Below, one piece after another: positions 28,514-38,292 of a stretch of 64,000 nucleotides of DNA (the first letter of the stretch is position 1; the number at the start of each line of letters is the position of its first letter). This DNA is from PALSA-243 sp963743705. GTDB lineage: Bacteria > Acidobacteriota > Terriglobia > Bryobacterales > Bryobacteraceae. The notes below the pieces were generated by a model that was given only the letters and a program-made list of their open reading frames with translations, was not told the DNA's origin and did no database searches. The position numbers and the translations under genes are program-made. The stretch covers positions 62,001 through 126,000 of the forward strand of contig CAVUQS010000006.1 of the NCBI GenBank assembly GCA_963743705.1, in the 5' to 3' direction.

Positions 28514-30979
28514 CTATCGGGTGTTGATGTCCGCCGACGCGGCCGTAAGTCCGGCGGACGACGCGGTCACATGGATCCGCCCGCGCTTGCCAGGTTGCGA
28601 GCGCACGATCAGCAGCGCCATGCCGCTGAATGCCTTGCGATGGTCCGCTTGAAACGGCTCGATCGTCGCCGCGTTTCCGTTGTCCACCGCGGCAATTCCG
28701 CCTACGCCGGTGACGGCGAACTGCACTAGATTGTCGGCCGAGGGGCACAGGTTGCCTTTCGCATCTTCAATGCGCACCGTGAAGAATGAGAGATCGTCTC
28801 CATCCGCCTGAATGGTGGCGCGGTCCGGCGTGAGTTTCACGCGCGCCGGCGCGCCGGCGGTGTGAACTTCATCGACCGCAACCTGCTTGCCGCCGCGATA
28901 TGCCACGGCTTTCAGATCGCCAGGTTGATAAGGAACCTGCCATTCGAGCCGGTACTTACTGAGAAACTTGCGATCCTGGCTGACATTCGGTCCCACCGGC
29001 AACTCCACCGGTTCCGAGAAGCGCTTCTTGCGGCCGAGAGACTTGCCGTTGAGGAACAACTCCACCTCATCGGCATTCGTATATGCCATCACCGGAATCG
29101 GCTGCCCTTCGCGCCCTTCCCAATTCCAATGTGGCAGCACGTGAACCATCGGCTGAGCGGTCCATTGGCTCTGGTAGAGGTAGTAACGATCTTTGGGGAA
29201 ACCGGCCAGATCCACCATGCCGAAGTAAGAACTCCGCGCCGGCCAATCGGCGGGAGCGCGTGCGGCGAAGTAGGGCGTCGGCTCGCCGATGTAGTCGAAG
29301 CCGGTCCACACAAATTCGCCCAGCACTTGTGGGAAGCGATCCTGATAAAAGAACTCGACATCGGGACAGTAAGCCCATGACGGCGCAATGACGTCGTAGC
29401 TGCTGATCTGCAGCGACGGATCTTTCTCGTATTTCTGAATCGGAAGCTGATAGACGCCGCGCGAACTGACGCACGAAGCAGTCTCCGAACCATAGATGAC
29501 CCAGTTCGGGTGCTCCTTCATGATCTGCTCATAGCGCATCGGCTGGTAGTTGAAGCCGGGAACGTCGACTTCATCGGCTAGTTTGTTCCGGATCGCGCCG
29601 GCCCAGTTGTTGAACGCCGACGTCGTCGGCCGCGTAGGGTCTTCTTCGTGGAAGAACCCTGTGAGGCGCTTCGCCATCGCTGCGCCCTCGGGCCGCGCCT
29701 GCTCGGGAATCTCGTTGCCGATGCTCCACATGATGATGCTCGGGTGATTGCGGTCGCGCCGCGTCATGTCGCGCGCATCGCGCTCCGACCATTCGTCGAA
29801 ATATTTGCTGTAGCCGTTGCCGTTGGGGATCTTCGAGATCTTCCACATGTCGAACGATTCATCCACCACCAGCAGGCCCATGCGGTCGCACAGATCGAGC
29901 AACTCAGGCGATGGCGGATTGTGGCTGGTGCGGATCGCGTTGACGCCCGCGCCTTTCAGAATCTCGAGTTGCCGCTCGGTTGCGCGGCGATTCACGGCCG
30001 CCCCCAGCGCGCCAAGGTCGTGATGATCGCACACGCCCTGAATCTTCATGTACCGTCCGTTGAGCAGGAAGCCCTGGTCTTTATCGAAGGCAATGGTGCG
30101 GATGCCAAACGGCGTCGTGTAGCGGTCGAGCTGAGTCTTGCCGTCCATCACTTCGCTGACCAGCGTGTAGAGATAGGGATGCAGCGTATCCCAGCGCTGC
30201 GGTCGCGCGACCGTGAGCGCGCTCGCAATGGTCAGCGAGCCGCCCGCGGGAATCGTGGCATCGTTCGAGGCGCGGGCGACCACTTTTCCGGCGGCATCCA
30301 CAACCGAAGTCTGCAGCGTGATCTTGCGTTCGCTCTCCAACTGATTGCGCACTTCCGTCTTCACCGCGACGGAGCTTTGCGCATCGGAAACTGCGGGCGT
30401 CGTGACATACGTTCCCCAGCGCGCCACATGTACTGGCCCGGTGATATCGATCCACACGTTGCGGTAGATGCCCGCGCCCGGATACCAGCGTGACGAACGG
30501 TCCTCCGGCGTCAAACGCACGGCGACGACGTTGGCCTCGCCAAACTTGAGATAGGGCGTGAGATCGAACGAGAAACCGATATATCCGTACGGACGGCCGC
30601 CAAGCTCGTGGCCGTTGATCCACACGCGTGAGTTGGCCATGGCGCCGTCGAATTCGATAGAGAAATAGCGGCCCTTGCCGTTTTCCGGCACGGTGAACGA
30701 TTTGCGATACCACCCGGTTCCGAAGATCGGCAGGGCCCCAGTGTGCGGATTCAAGTTTTGGTCGAATGGGCCCTCGATCGCCCAATCGTGCGGCAAGCGC
30801 AATTGACGCCACTTGGAATCGTCGAAGCCTGGCGCTTCCGCGCCGGGCGCGTCGGCTTTTAGAAAGCGCCAGTCATCGTCGAAATTGACGCGGCGCGGTC
30901 CATTAGCGGGAATACTAGTAGCGGCGCCAAGCGCTTGAACCATCACCAAGGCGGAGAGAAGGCATCGGATGGAAAACAT
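28514..30979 (-). CDS. secreted glycoside hydrolase family 2 (beta-galactosidase-like)
   Basis: This 821-residue glycosidase has a signal peptide (about 1-21), the GH2 sugar-binding jelly-roll (about 30-185), the immunoglobulin-like domain (about 190-295) and the TIM barrel (about 296-600). The acid/base Glu423 is in IMWSIGNE and the nucleophile candidate Glu499 is in IYGSETAS. A C-terminal DUF4982-like and Ig-like part (about 630-821) is usual in this subgroup, which includes beta-galactosidases and beta-glucuronidases. It follows the ROK regulator (35-base gap), so the two may form one transcription unit, with the regulator sensing a sugar. The substrate is inferred from family only. Confidence 0.92.
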   Translation of the reverse strand: MFSIRCLLSALVMVQALGAATSIPANGPRRVNFDDDWRFLKADAPGAEAPGFDDSKWRQLRLPHDWAIEGPFDQNLNPHTGALPIFGTGWYRKSFTVPENGKGRYFSIEFDGAMANSRVWINGHELGGRPYGYIGFSFDLTPYLKFGEANVVAVRLTPEDRSSRWYPGAGIYRNVWIDITGPVHVARWGTYVTTPAVSDAQSSVAVKTEVRNQLESERKITLQTSVVDAAGKVVARASNDATIPAGGSLTIASALTVARPQRWDTLHPYLYTLVSEVMDGKTQLDRYTTPFGIRTIAFDKDQGFLLNGRYMKIQGVCDHHDLGALGAAVNRRATERQLEILKGAGVNAIRTSHNPPSPELLDLCDRMGLLVVDESFDMWKISKIPNGNGYSKYFDEWSERDARDMTRRDRNHPSIIMWSIGNEIPEQARPEGAAMAKRLTGFFHEEDPTRPTTSAFNNWAGAIRNKLADEVDVPGFNYQPMRYEQIMKEHPNWVIYGSETASCVSSRGVYQLPIQKYEKDPSLQISSYDVIAPSWAYCPDVEFFYQDRFPQVLGEFVWTGFDYIGEPTPYFAARAPADWPARSSYFGMVDLAGFPKDRYYLYQSQWTAQPMVHVLPHWNWEGREGQPIPVMAYTNADEVELFLNGKSLGRKKRFSEPVELPVGPNVSQDRKFLSKYRLEWQVPYQPGDLKAVAYRGGKQVAVDEVHTAGAPARVKLTPDRATIQADGDDLSFFTVRIEDAKGNLCPSADNLVQFAVTGVGGIAAVDNGNAATIEPFQADHRKAFSGMALLIVRSQPGKRGRIHVTASSAGLTAASADINTR

Positions 30980-31014
30980 CGGGGTGCAACCAAGATTATA
31001 AATCGCTGCGCTTT

Positions 31015-32196
31015 TTAGGCGGGCACTTCAGGATTTGTGGCGAAATGCTTTTGTAACACCAGGGCCACCGTGCCCCGCAGCCGCGCTCTGCCGTCTTCGT
31101 GAACCGGCGACACCCGTGGCGCCGCGCCGCCCTTCAGCGCCTGCGCTTCCACTTCGGCTTGAATCACAGGGCCGAAGCGATGCCAGGAGCGCGTCAGCTC
31201 ACCGATCACCAGAATCTGTTCAGGGTCCAGGCCGGCCACGATCATGCGCATGCCGCGTCCCAGATAGCGCGCCATGCGGTCGAGCGCTTCGGCGGCCTTG
31301 CCGTTGCCCTGTTCCGCGAGGCTCAGCAAATCCTGAAAGTTCAGGCCGCTCGATGCCGGGGCCCCTTCCAGGTAATAGCGCATCGCGGCGCGATTGGAAG
31401 CAAACACCTCCCAACATCCGCGGCTGCCGCAGGAGCATAACGGACCATTGAGATCGAGCGGCACGTGCCCGAATTCACCGGCCATGCGGTTCCATCCGCG
31501 CGCCAGACGTCCATCCACCAGAATGCCGGTGCCGATGCCTTCCGACACCGTCACCACCACCAGATTCGAGCTCTGCACATGATCGAACCACACCGCGGCG
31601 AGCACGCACGCGCTGGCCGCGTTTTCAAGCTCCACTTCCAGCCCCGTGGCTTTTTCCACCGTCTTGCGGATCTCGGTTTCCGGCCATTGCAGGTTGGGCG
31701 CGAAAATCAGTTTCTCCGAAGCGCGGTCCACGCGGCCCGGCAGGCTGATGCCGATGCCTTCCACCTTTTTGCCGCGGCAGGAGCGAAGCAGATGCTGAAT
31801 CCGGGAGATGATCCCATCGATCCCAGCTTTCGGATCGTCGGGCGTCGGCATGGTCTCTTGCGCGGTGAAGCGGCCGTTGACGTCGGCCAGCGCCACCGTA
31901 ATCTGGATGGGCCGCAGATCCACGCCGATAATCACGCGGTCGTCGTTCAGGCGTAGAAACGTAGGCCGCCGTCCGCGCGGCAGGCGTCCCGTCGGGCCTT
32001 CAATGACCCAGTTGTCGTCCACCAGTTCTTCGACGATCAGTGAGACCGTGCTTCGCTGCAGGCCCGAAGCTCGCGCCAGATCGGCGCGCGACATGGGTTG
32101 CCGCGTGCGGATCAGGTTGAGGATGACCCGTTTGTTGATGTCGCGCACCACTTCGCTGGTGGCGACCTTCATGCGCTTGTGGACAGAGGCCGGCAT
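31015..32196 (-). CDS. ROK-family transcriptional regulator (NagC/XylR type)
   Basis: This 393-residue protein has an N-terminal winged helix (about 12-65, with SRADLARASGLQRSTVSLIVEELV as the recognition region) and a ROK sugar-kinase-like domain (about 75-380). The ROK zinc motif is present (CSCGSRGCWEVF, about 250-261), and so is the glucokinase-like signature around residues 120-160. Regulators of this type repress sugar-use genes until the sugar or its phosphate binds. It lies between an SDR gene (41 bases upstream) and the GH2 gene (35 bases downstream), all on the minus strand, which suggests an SDR-ROK-GH2 operon. There is no kinase Asp pattern test that I can do here. Confidence 0.9.
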   Translation of the reverse strand: MPASVHKRMKVATSEVVRDINKRVILNLIRTRQPMSRADLARASGLQRSTVSLIVEELVDDNWVIEGPTGRLPRGRRPTFLRLNDDRVIIGVDLRPIQITVALADVNGRFTAQETMPTPDDPKAGIDGIISRIQHLLRSCRGKKVEGIGISLPGRVDRASEKLIFAPNLQWPETEIRKTVEKATGLEVELENAASACVLAAVWFDHVQSSNLVVVTVSEGIGTGILVDGRLARGWNRMAGEFGHVPLDLNGPLCSCGSRGCWEVFASNRAAMRYYLEGAPASSGLNFQDLLSLAEQGNGKAAEALDRMARYLGRGMRMIVAGLDPEQILVIGELTRSWHRFGPVIQAEVEAQALKGGAAPRVSPVHEDGRARLRGTVALVLQKHFATNPEVPA

Positions 32197-32237
32197 GATA
32201 GTCCGTTATCAAACTATAGCCGGAAAGCGGACTTACG

Positions 32238-33020
32238 TCACGCTGGAAGTTGGTTGACGCCTGAGGCGAGGTACCCGCCGTCCACCGCGATGCACTGCCC
32301 AGTGAGGAAAGTGGCGGCGTCGGAGGCCAGCAGCACAGCCGTGCCCACCAGTTCCTCGGGCCTGCCAAAGCGCTCCATGGGCGTGCGCATGAGCATCTCG
32401 TCGCCGCGCGCCGTGCCGCCCACCAGTTTCTGGTTCAGTTCCGTGGGGAACACGCCAGGGGCAATGGCGTTCACCGAAATGCGATCCCGCGCCCATTCGC
32501 AGGCCAGGCTGCGCGTCAGCGCCAGCAACGCGGTCTTGGCGGCGCAATAGGCTGAGACCTCGCTGAAGGCCAGGTAGGAGCCCAGGGAAGCAATATTGAT
32601 GATGCGCCCGTGCCCAGAGGCCTTCAGGGGCTCATAGAACGCCTGGCAGGCCCGCAGCGCGCCCGTAAGGTTGGTATCGATGAGACGCGTCCATTGCTCT
32701 TCGCAGATGGTCGCGACGGGGTGTTTCAGAGTGGAACCGGCTGCGTTAATCAGAATGTCGGCGCCCCCGAACCGGTCTAGAACGGCGTCGCGCAGGTCGT
32801 CGAGCGACTGGCGGTCCCGAACGTCGGAGACCTGGCTGAACGATTGTCTGCCTAATCGCTCGATTTCCCCACAGACCTTCTCCACATGGTCACGGCGACG
32901 TCCGGTGGGGATTACATCCGCGCCGTGACGCGCCAAGCCGAGGGCAAGAGCATGTCCGATTCCGGAAGTCGCGCCGATCACAATAGCAACGCGTCCGGAA
33001 AGATCTAGAGGGCACTGCAT
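32238..33020 (-). CDS. short-chain dehydrogenase/reductase
   Basis: This 260-residue NAD(P)-dependent oxidoreductase has the classical SDR pattern: cofactor motif GATSGIGHALALGLA (about 15-29), the NAG-like INAAGS (about 90-95), catalytic Ser (about 144, in NIASLG) and YCAAK (Tyr and Lys at about 157-161). It ends with the usual PTELNQKLVGG-type substrate loop and GQCIAVDGGYLAS. The closest well-known group is the gluconate/2-deoxygluconate dehydrogenases, but the substrate is not proved. It begins the SDR-ROK-GH2 set and is divergent from the membrane-protein gene at 33191 (170-base gap). Confidence 0.9.
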   Translation of the reverse strand: MQCPLDLSGRVAIVIGATSGIGHALALGLARHGADVIPTGRRRDHVEKVCGEIERLGRQSFSQVSDVRDRQSLDDLRDAVLDRFGGADILINAAGSTLKHPVATICEEQWTRLIDTNLTGALRACQAFYEPLKASGHGRIINIASLGSYLAFSEVSAYCAAKTALLALTRSLACEWARDRISVNAIAPGVFPTELNQKLVGGTARGDEMLMRTPMERFGRPEELVGTAVLLASDAATFLTGQCIAVDGGYLASGVNQLPA

Positions 33021-33190
33021 GGCGGTGGTTCCGATTTAGTTTTAGCCTACAACAAAATCGATCCCGATGCCAGAGCGATCTCGCGTTTTCGCCGTTTGTT
33101 CGACCAGCCTCGGGGGAACGCCCCACTTAATAAATCATCCCCGGCCATTCCTCAATCCAAATTCGTGGCGCCTGATGTAACCGCAATTTC

Positions 33191-34393
33191 ATGATCAGAA
33201 CCGACTGGGCAACTTCGCAAGATTGGCGCAGGGAAGACCGCGCGTCCCTCTCGAATGTGTCCTTGATTCGCGGTGGACCGTTCTATTGCGCACAACGCGC
33301 CGTGCATCTCATTCGGCCCGATCGTTGGAATCTCGGGCTGCGGATCGCTCTCGCGGTGGCCATCGGCTGGTTGCCTCTCGTCGTATTAACAGCCATCTTC
33401 CAGCCATCCGCGCTGGGCAGCCTCCTGACCGACTATCGCGTCTCTGCGCGAATGTTGATCGCCGTTCCTGTTCTGCTGGTCGGACAGGTATTGATGGAGT
33501 CGCGATTCCGCAGGATCGTGCGCTATCTGCGCGAAGCAAGGCTTCTTGAGCCACGGGAATTGGCACGGCTCGATTCCTTCATCGCCGTGGTGCAGCGCTG
33601 GCGCGATTCGATCTGGCCGGAGTTGATCCTGATTGGTCTTGTCTACGCGAACGTAGCCGCTGTCGTTTCCTCTCATGCTCACGAACCGCGCCCGTGGGCT
33701 CTTGCGGGGCAAGGCCTCTCACACAGTTTGGCGGCAGGCTGGTATTACCTCCTAGTAAGCCAATTCCTCTATCAGTTTCTGGTTGCGCTGAGCCTGTGGA
33801 AGTGGTTTTTGTGGTCGTATTTCGCATTCCGCCTGTCGCGGCTCCACATGGATCTCGTGCCGACCCACCCCGATAAACACGGCGGGCTTGGCTTCATCGG
33901 CTCATCGCCGTCGGCTTTTGCCGCGATCGCATTCGCCGGCGCTATCGCGATCGGCGCCAACTGGCGGTATCAAATCCTGAGCCAGGGCGCGCACTTGGCA
34001 AACTTCAGAGTGCCGGCGGTGGTCTTTCTCGTCATTGTGCTGCTGATTGCGCTTGGTCCGCTCATATTCTTCATCTCGCGCCTGGCCAGACTGCGCCGCC
34101 GGGGCCTGCTGCAATACGGAACGCTAGGCCAAATTCACAGTATGGGCTTCCACAAAAAGTGGGTCCTCGACCCCAACCGGGATGAGAGCGCATTTCTCAC
34201 CGCGCCTGAAGTCAGCACACTGATCGACTACGGAAGCAGCTACGAAAACATCGCCAAGCTGGGCCCATTCTTGGCGGATAAGGGGTCGTTCTTGCTGCTA
34301 GCTCTCGCCATCGCATTACCCATGCTGCCGGTAGTGCTGGCCGAGGTCCCTTTACGCGTGGTTTTGAAGACGTTGTTTGAAGCGGTGAAGTGA
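33191..34393 (+). CDS. multi-pass membrane protein, function unknown
   Basis: This 400-residue protein has about six hydrophobic helices (roughly 52-74, 90-108, 138-160, 180-212, 240-262, 275-300 and one near 355-380) and long charged loops. I recognise no family motif or catalytic residues; LVPTHPDKHGGLGFIG is the most distinctive stretch. The ATG at 33191 has no strong ribosome site. It is followed after 22 bases by the DUF2252 gene, so the two may be co-transcribed. A transport or sensing role is possible but not supported. Confidence 0.75.
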   Translation: MIRTDWATSQDWRREDRASLSNVSLIRGGPFYCAQRAVHLIRPDRWNLGLRIALAVAIGWLPLVVLTAIFQPSALGSLLTDYRVSARMLIAVPVLLVGQVLMESRFRRIVRYLREARLLEPRELARLDSFIAVVQRWRDSIWPELILIGLVYANVAAVVSSHAHEPRPWALAGQGLSHSLAAGWYYLLVSQFLYQFLVALSLWKWFLWSYFAFRLSRLHMDLVPTHPDKHGGLGFIGSSPSAFAAIAFAGAIAIGANWRYQILSQGAHLANFRVPAVVFLVIVLLIALGPLIFFISRLARLRRRGLLQYGTLGQIHSMGFHKKWVLDPNRDESAFLTAPEVSTLIDYGSSYENIAKLGPFLADKGSFLLLALAIALPMLPVVLAEVPLRVVLKTLFEAVK

Positions 34394-34415
34394 TCCGCGG
34401 CGCGGGAGAACGCTT

Positions 34416-35831
34416 ATGTCAATTGCAAAGCTCCACAAGTTACCTGAGTTTGACCTTGGCCGTGAGACCGAGCCCTGGGAGCATCGCCGCGCGGAGGGCA
34501 AGACGCTGCGGGCAACGGTTCCACGGGAGTCGCATGCGGAGTGGCGGCCGCCCAAAAACCGGCCGGATCCGGTCAAGACGGTCGTTGCCGATAACAAGGG
34601 AAGGCAGGCGCAACTCATTCCCCTTCGTATGGGAAGAATGGCCGCCTCTCCGTTCGCCTTCTTGCGCGGATCGGCATGCGTCATGGCAGGGGATCTCTCG
34701 ACCACGCCGATCACCGGGCTTCCTACGGTAATGGACGGCGACGCCCACCTGAATAACTTCGGCCTTTATGGGACGCCGCAGCGCGAACTCGTTTTCGACC
34801 TGAACGACTTCGACGAGGCCACCGTCGGCCCATGGGAGTGGGATCTAAAGCGATTGGTTGCGAGCGTCAACGTTGCGGGGCGTCAGAATGGTTTGAATCG
34901 CCGCGAGCGGGCCGCGGCCGTGAAGCGCTGCGTGGAAAGATATCGCAGCAATGCCCGCCGCTTGCAGGATATGGGCGTGCTCGATATCTGGTATCTGCAT
35001 GCCTATCCGGGGGAGGCCAACCCGATTGTAAAGGCCGATGCAAAGTCCAAAGCCCTCGTCCGGAAAATCATGGACAAGGCGATGCACACCGACAATCGCG
35101 CACTGCTTCCAAAAGTAGCGGACCGGCGGCAGGATGGGTCCTGGACCTTCCGCGACGATCCGCCAGTGCTCACCCGCGTCGATAAATCGACCAAAGAGAA
35201 AATCATCCAGGCCCTAAACCATTACTCCGACACGCTGCCCCGCGAGCGGCGCATCATGCTGAACCGCTACCATGTGCATGACGTAGCGCACCGGGTGGTT
35301 GGCGTCGGCTCGGTCGGAACGCGGGCCTATCTGGCGCTGTTGTTCGGAAACGGCGATGGCGATCCCTTGTTTCTGCAGGTGAAGGAGGCCTCGGCCCCGG
35401 CTCATGCGCCCTATCTGCCACCGCTGGCGGAGGAGTTTCGCCACAACGGGAAGCGAGTCATCATCGGACAACGGGCTTTGCAGGCATCGTCGGATCCCAT
35501 GTTGGGCTTCACCCAGATCGAGGGGCGGCCCTTCTATGTCCGCCAGATGAAGAATCTCAAGGCTTCGATTCCGGTGGAATGGTTAACCGGCTCGACTTTT
35601 TATTTCTACGCCGGCGCTTGTGGCGCGATACTCGCCCGAGCTCATGGGCGAACGGGAGATCCAGCGCGCATCGCCGGCTATTGCGGAAACACTCCGGCGC
35701 TAGATGAAGCGCTCGTCGAGTGGGCCGAGAGCTATGGAGATCAGACGGAGAGTGACCATGCGGCTCTCGTCGCCGCCATTCACAGCGGAGCAGTTAAGGC
35801 CGATCTCTCGGAGGGCGGCACGGGCGATTAG
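34416..35831 (+). CDS. DUF2252-family protein
   Basis: This 471-residue cytosolic protein belongs to the DUF2252 family, whose fold is protein-kinase-like. Diagnostic stretches are SPFAFLRGSACVMAGDL, the metal/ATP-site-like DAHLNNFGLYGTP, FDLNDFDEATVGPWEWDLKRLVASV, and VGVGSVGTRAYLALL with LQVKEASAP. The Asp/His-rich HLNNFG and NDFDE motifs resemble the kinase-like phosphotransferases. No function is proved for the family. The start ATG at 34416 follows GGGAGAA. It is the second gene of the unit starting at 33191 and ends 8 bases before the convergent DinB gene. Confidence 0.92.
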   Translation: MSIAKLHKLPEFDLGRETEPWEHRRAEGKTLRATVPRESHAEWRPPKNRPDPVKTVVADNKGRQAQLIPLRMGRMAASPFAFLRGSACVMAGDLSTTPITGLPTVMDGDAHLNNFGLYGTPQRELVFDLNDFDEATVGPWEWDLKRLVASVNVAGRQNGLNRRERAAAVKRCVERYRSNARRLQDMGVLDIWYLHAYPGEANPIVKADAKSKALVRKIMDKAMHTDNRALLPKVADRRQDGSWTFRDDPPVLTRVDKSTKEKIIQALNHYSDTLPRERRIMLNRYHVHDVAHRVVGVGSVGTRAYLALLFGNGDGDPLFLQVKEASAPAHAPYLPPLAEEFRHNGKRVIIGQRALQASSDPMLGFTQIEGRPFYVRQMKNLKASIPVEWLTGSTFYFYAGACGAILARAHGRTGDPARIAGYCGNTPALDEALVEWAESYGDQTESDHAALVAAIHSGAVKADLSEGGTGD

Positions 35832-35839
35832 CGCGTCCG

Positions 35840-36355
35840 TTAGCCAATCTGTTCGCGTATCTCGCGAATCTGCGCCGCGTGCCGGTTGGAATGGCCGGCG
35901 TTGAGCAGAATATATTCCCGCCCGCTCAGCGGCCCAAAAAGCGGATGCGCAAGACGCAGGCATTCGAGATTGGGGCAGCTTTGCACAAAGGCAATGGTGC
36001 GGGAACGCGTCGCGCCGAACTCGGCGAGAGCTTCCGCCAGGCTGGTGAAGCGGCCGCTGGGCATGGCAAGCGGTGGGCCTTGAATTCTTGTGCTGCGGTC
36101 CAGCACTCGCTCTGCCATCATCGCTTCTTTGGCCGGGTCGCGGCCGGACTCGGGAGCCACGTCAGCCGTCCCCATTCGGTTTACGGTGATGGTCTCGACG
36201 ATGCAGATGTGCTCGATGCACTCCAACACCGACCAACAGCCGGGAACCGGCTTCTTCGCTGCGTCAATATCCGAAAGCCCCTGCGGGGCGGCATCGAAAT
36301 TCCGCCGGCTGGCTTCGAGCGCGGCGATAAGATCGGACGAAGTTGTCTCGGCCAT
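35840..36355 (-). CDS. DinB-family protein
   Basis: This 171-residue protein has a DinB-like four-helix bundle. The three His of the metal site are visible: WSVLECIEHICIVE (about 41-54) and HSNRHAAQIREI at the C-terminus (about 156-167). Relatives are metal-dependent thiol S-transferases (bacillithiol or mycothiol users) or proteins without known function. A bacillithiol link would fit with the YpdA gene in this window, but they are 12 kb apart. It is convergent with the DUF2252 gene. Confidence 0.88.
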   Translation of the reverse strand: MAETTSSDLIAALEASRRNFDAAPQGLSDIDAAKKPVPGCWSVLECIEHICIVETITVNRMGTADVAPESGRDPAKEAMMAERVLDRSTRIQGPPLAMPSGRFTSLAEALAEFGATRSRTIAFVQSCPNLECLRLAHPLFGPLSGREYILLNAGHSNRHAAQIREIREQIG

Positions 36356-36397
36356 TGGGACAAGATAGCACGCGCGCCAAGCTACCGCGAACAGCCC

Positions 36398-38292
36398 TCA
36401 CTTACCCGAAAGCTTATTGAATAATTCGCGATTGGCGCCGGCTTCCGCATGCTTGCTCGATTTTTCGTCCATCGCCGCGCGCAGCTCAAAAATCCGCGGG
36501 AACCAGAGCGGCAGGAAAGTGGTCACGCCAGTGATCGGCGGCACGGGCGTGTGAGCCAGCAAGGGTGCGGCGGCCTCTGGATTACCGCCTTCGATCTCGC
36601 ACCATGCGAGCGCCACGGGCAAGCCTTCGTAGGATGTTGTGCCTGTGGCGTCATACATTCGTTGCAACGGCGCTTTGGCGGCGGCGAATTGGCGGTCTAA
36701 CACCAGAGCGTAGGCCAGCATCTCGTCCCTCACCTGCGCCTGGGCTGGATTGGGCACGAAGCGCCCGGCGCGGTCGCGCCATTCGTCGGGGGAGGCCGGT
36801 GGTTGCGCCAGGAACCGCGCAATCGCCACCGCTCCGGATGATGCGGGAACGGCCAGCGGCATAGCCTTCTGCACCGTTGCCTGCGCGGCCGGCCGGTCGC
36901 CGAAAATCAGATCCCAAATCGTCAAAGACGCGTAGGCGCGCGAGGCCATGGCATTATCGTGACGCCCTTCGGCGGTGCGTGCGTAAGCTTCCAAACCCGC
37001 GAGGCCTTCTTTGCGCCGGCCCGTTAGCGCCAGCCATTGCGAATAATGCAGAGCCGCGGCCGGGTCGTGCGCCTGCGCGCGCGCCGCGGCGTATTGTCTG
37101 GCCAGTTCGTCGGCCGCCGGCAGGTCGCCCATCATGGCTCGCGCCATCGCGGCTTTGAACAGATCGCAATTGTTTCTGAAATTCGGGTCTTTCTTGCGAG
37201 CCTGCTCATAGAATCCCTCGGCCTCGCCGTAACGATTGGCGATCAGGTACAAATCGCCCATCGAATCGAGCGCGTTCACATCGTTGGGGCTGAGCGATTG
37301 ATACTTGCGCACCGCGGCCGCGCCGTCGTCGAAATGACCGGCGTAGACCGCCGCGTAGCCGAATTCGTTGAGCAGGGTTACGTTAGCCGGTTCAATTTGC
37401 AACGCGCGGCGATAGGCCTCCATGGCTGTGGAGTAATCGTGTCGCGTCATGGCGGTCACCGCCAGATCCTGCCAGGTGCTCACGCTTCCCGGTTCCAGCT
37501 TCGCAAGCGTGGTGAGCGCCTGCTGTTTCGCCGCCGGATCGTTACGGATCGCCGCGGCTTCCAGTTGAATACGCGCGCGCTCCACGGGAACCATGCTGTT
37601 GCGGGCCAGCGCGCGATCGAGCAATGCCAGCGCGCCATCGCGATCCTGCCGCTGCACGTCGATCTGCGCCAGCGAGCGATAAGCCGGCCCGAAATCCGGA
37701 TCGGCCGTGACCGCTTGCTGGAAATACGCGGCGCTCTGTCCGATCTCGCGCGATTCCAGGGCTTGCGCGTAGGCGCGTATTGCTTGCGAATTATGCGCGG
37801 GAAAGGCCACCGGGTTGGCGGCCAGCTGCCGCGCCAGGCTGGTAGCCGCGCCGATCGCATCGTCCGCCGCCGCGGTAGCGCGCGCCACTTTCACGATCTT
37901 TTGCGTTTGCGGATCTTCCAGGCTCAGGGTGGCGTAAAGCCGTCCGCCGCGTACCGAATAGTCGCCGTATGCCAGGCGATTTGCGCCGGACTGCCAGCGC
38001 CGCCGTGCGCTCGGCCGAAACGCCCGGGGCCGAGACCGGCCGCACGCCCAGGTTGCGATCGACAGCGTGCAGTTGCAGCGGAGGTAATTACAGTGACGGC
38101 AGGAGGGGCCGCGAGTTCGGTTTCCAGAATGAGCGGAATGGCGCGGCCAATCCAATCGGCCGAGGCATCCTGTCCGAGGTTTTCAAAACGGAGAATGGCG
38201 ATGCGTTCGGGCTGCGGTGTGGCCGTCTGGCGGGCGCAGCCCGCGAAAAGAACCGGGGCAAGAAGAAACCAGTGAGCGGGCCTAGAGAACAC
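36398..38292 (-). pseudogene. TPR lipoprotein gene with two frame breaks
   Basis: This is a predicted outer-membrane or periplasmic lipoprotein of about 630 residues when joined. The start at 38292 gives a lipobox signal (LLAPVLFAGC), then a FlgO/curli-assembly-like region (ERIAILRFENLGQDASADWIG), which fits a lipoprotein with nucleotide-free scaffold role. The frame changes near 38075 and near 37995; the middle piece reads LHAVDRNLGVRPVSAPGVSAERTAAL. Afterwards about 14 TPR-like helical pairs follow in an intact 550-codon frame to the stop at 36398. The start overlaps the end of the upstream TPR gene by 11 bases. Both breaks are single-base and lie in GC-rich sequence, so consensus error is as likely as decay. 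Confidence 0.8.

Noticed and set aside
37037..38275. Plus-strand open frame across the TPR lipoprotein gene
   Set aside because: The minus strand carries lipobox and TPR motifs on both sides of two breaks; the plus frame is a shadow.
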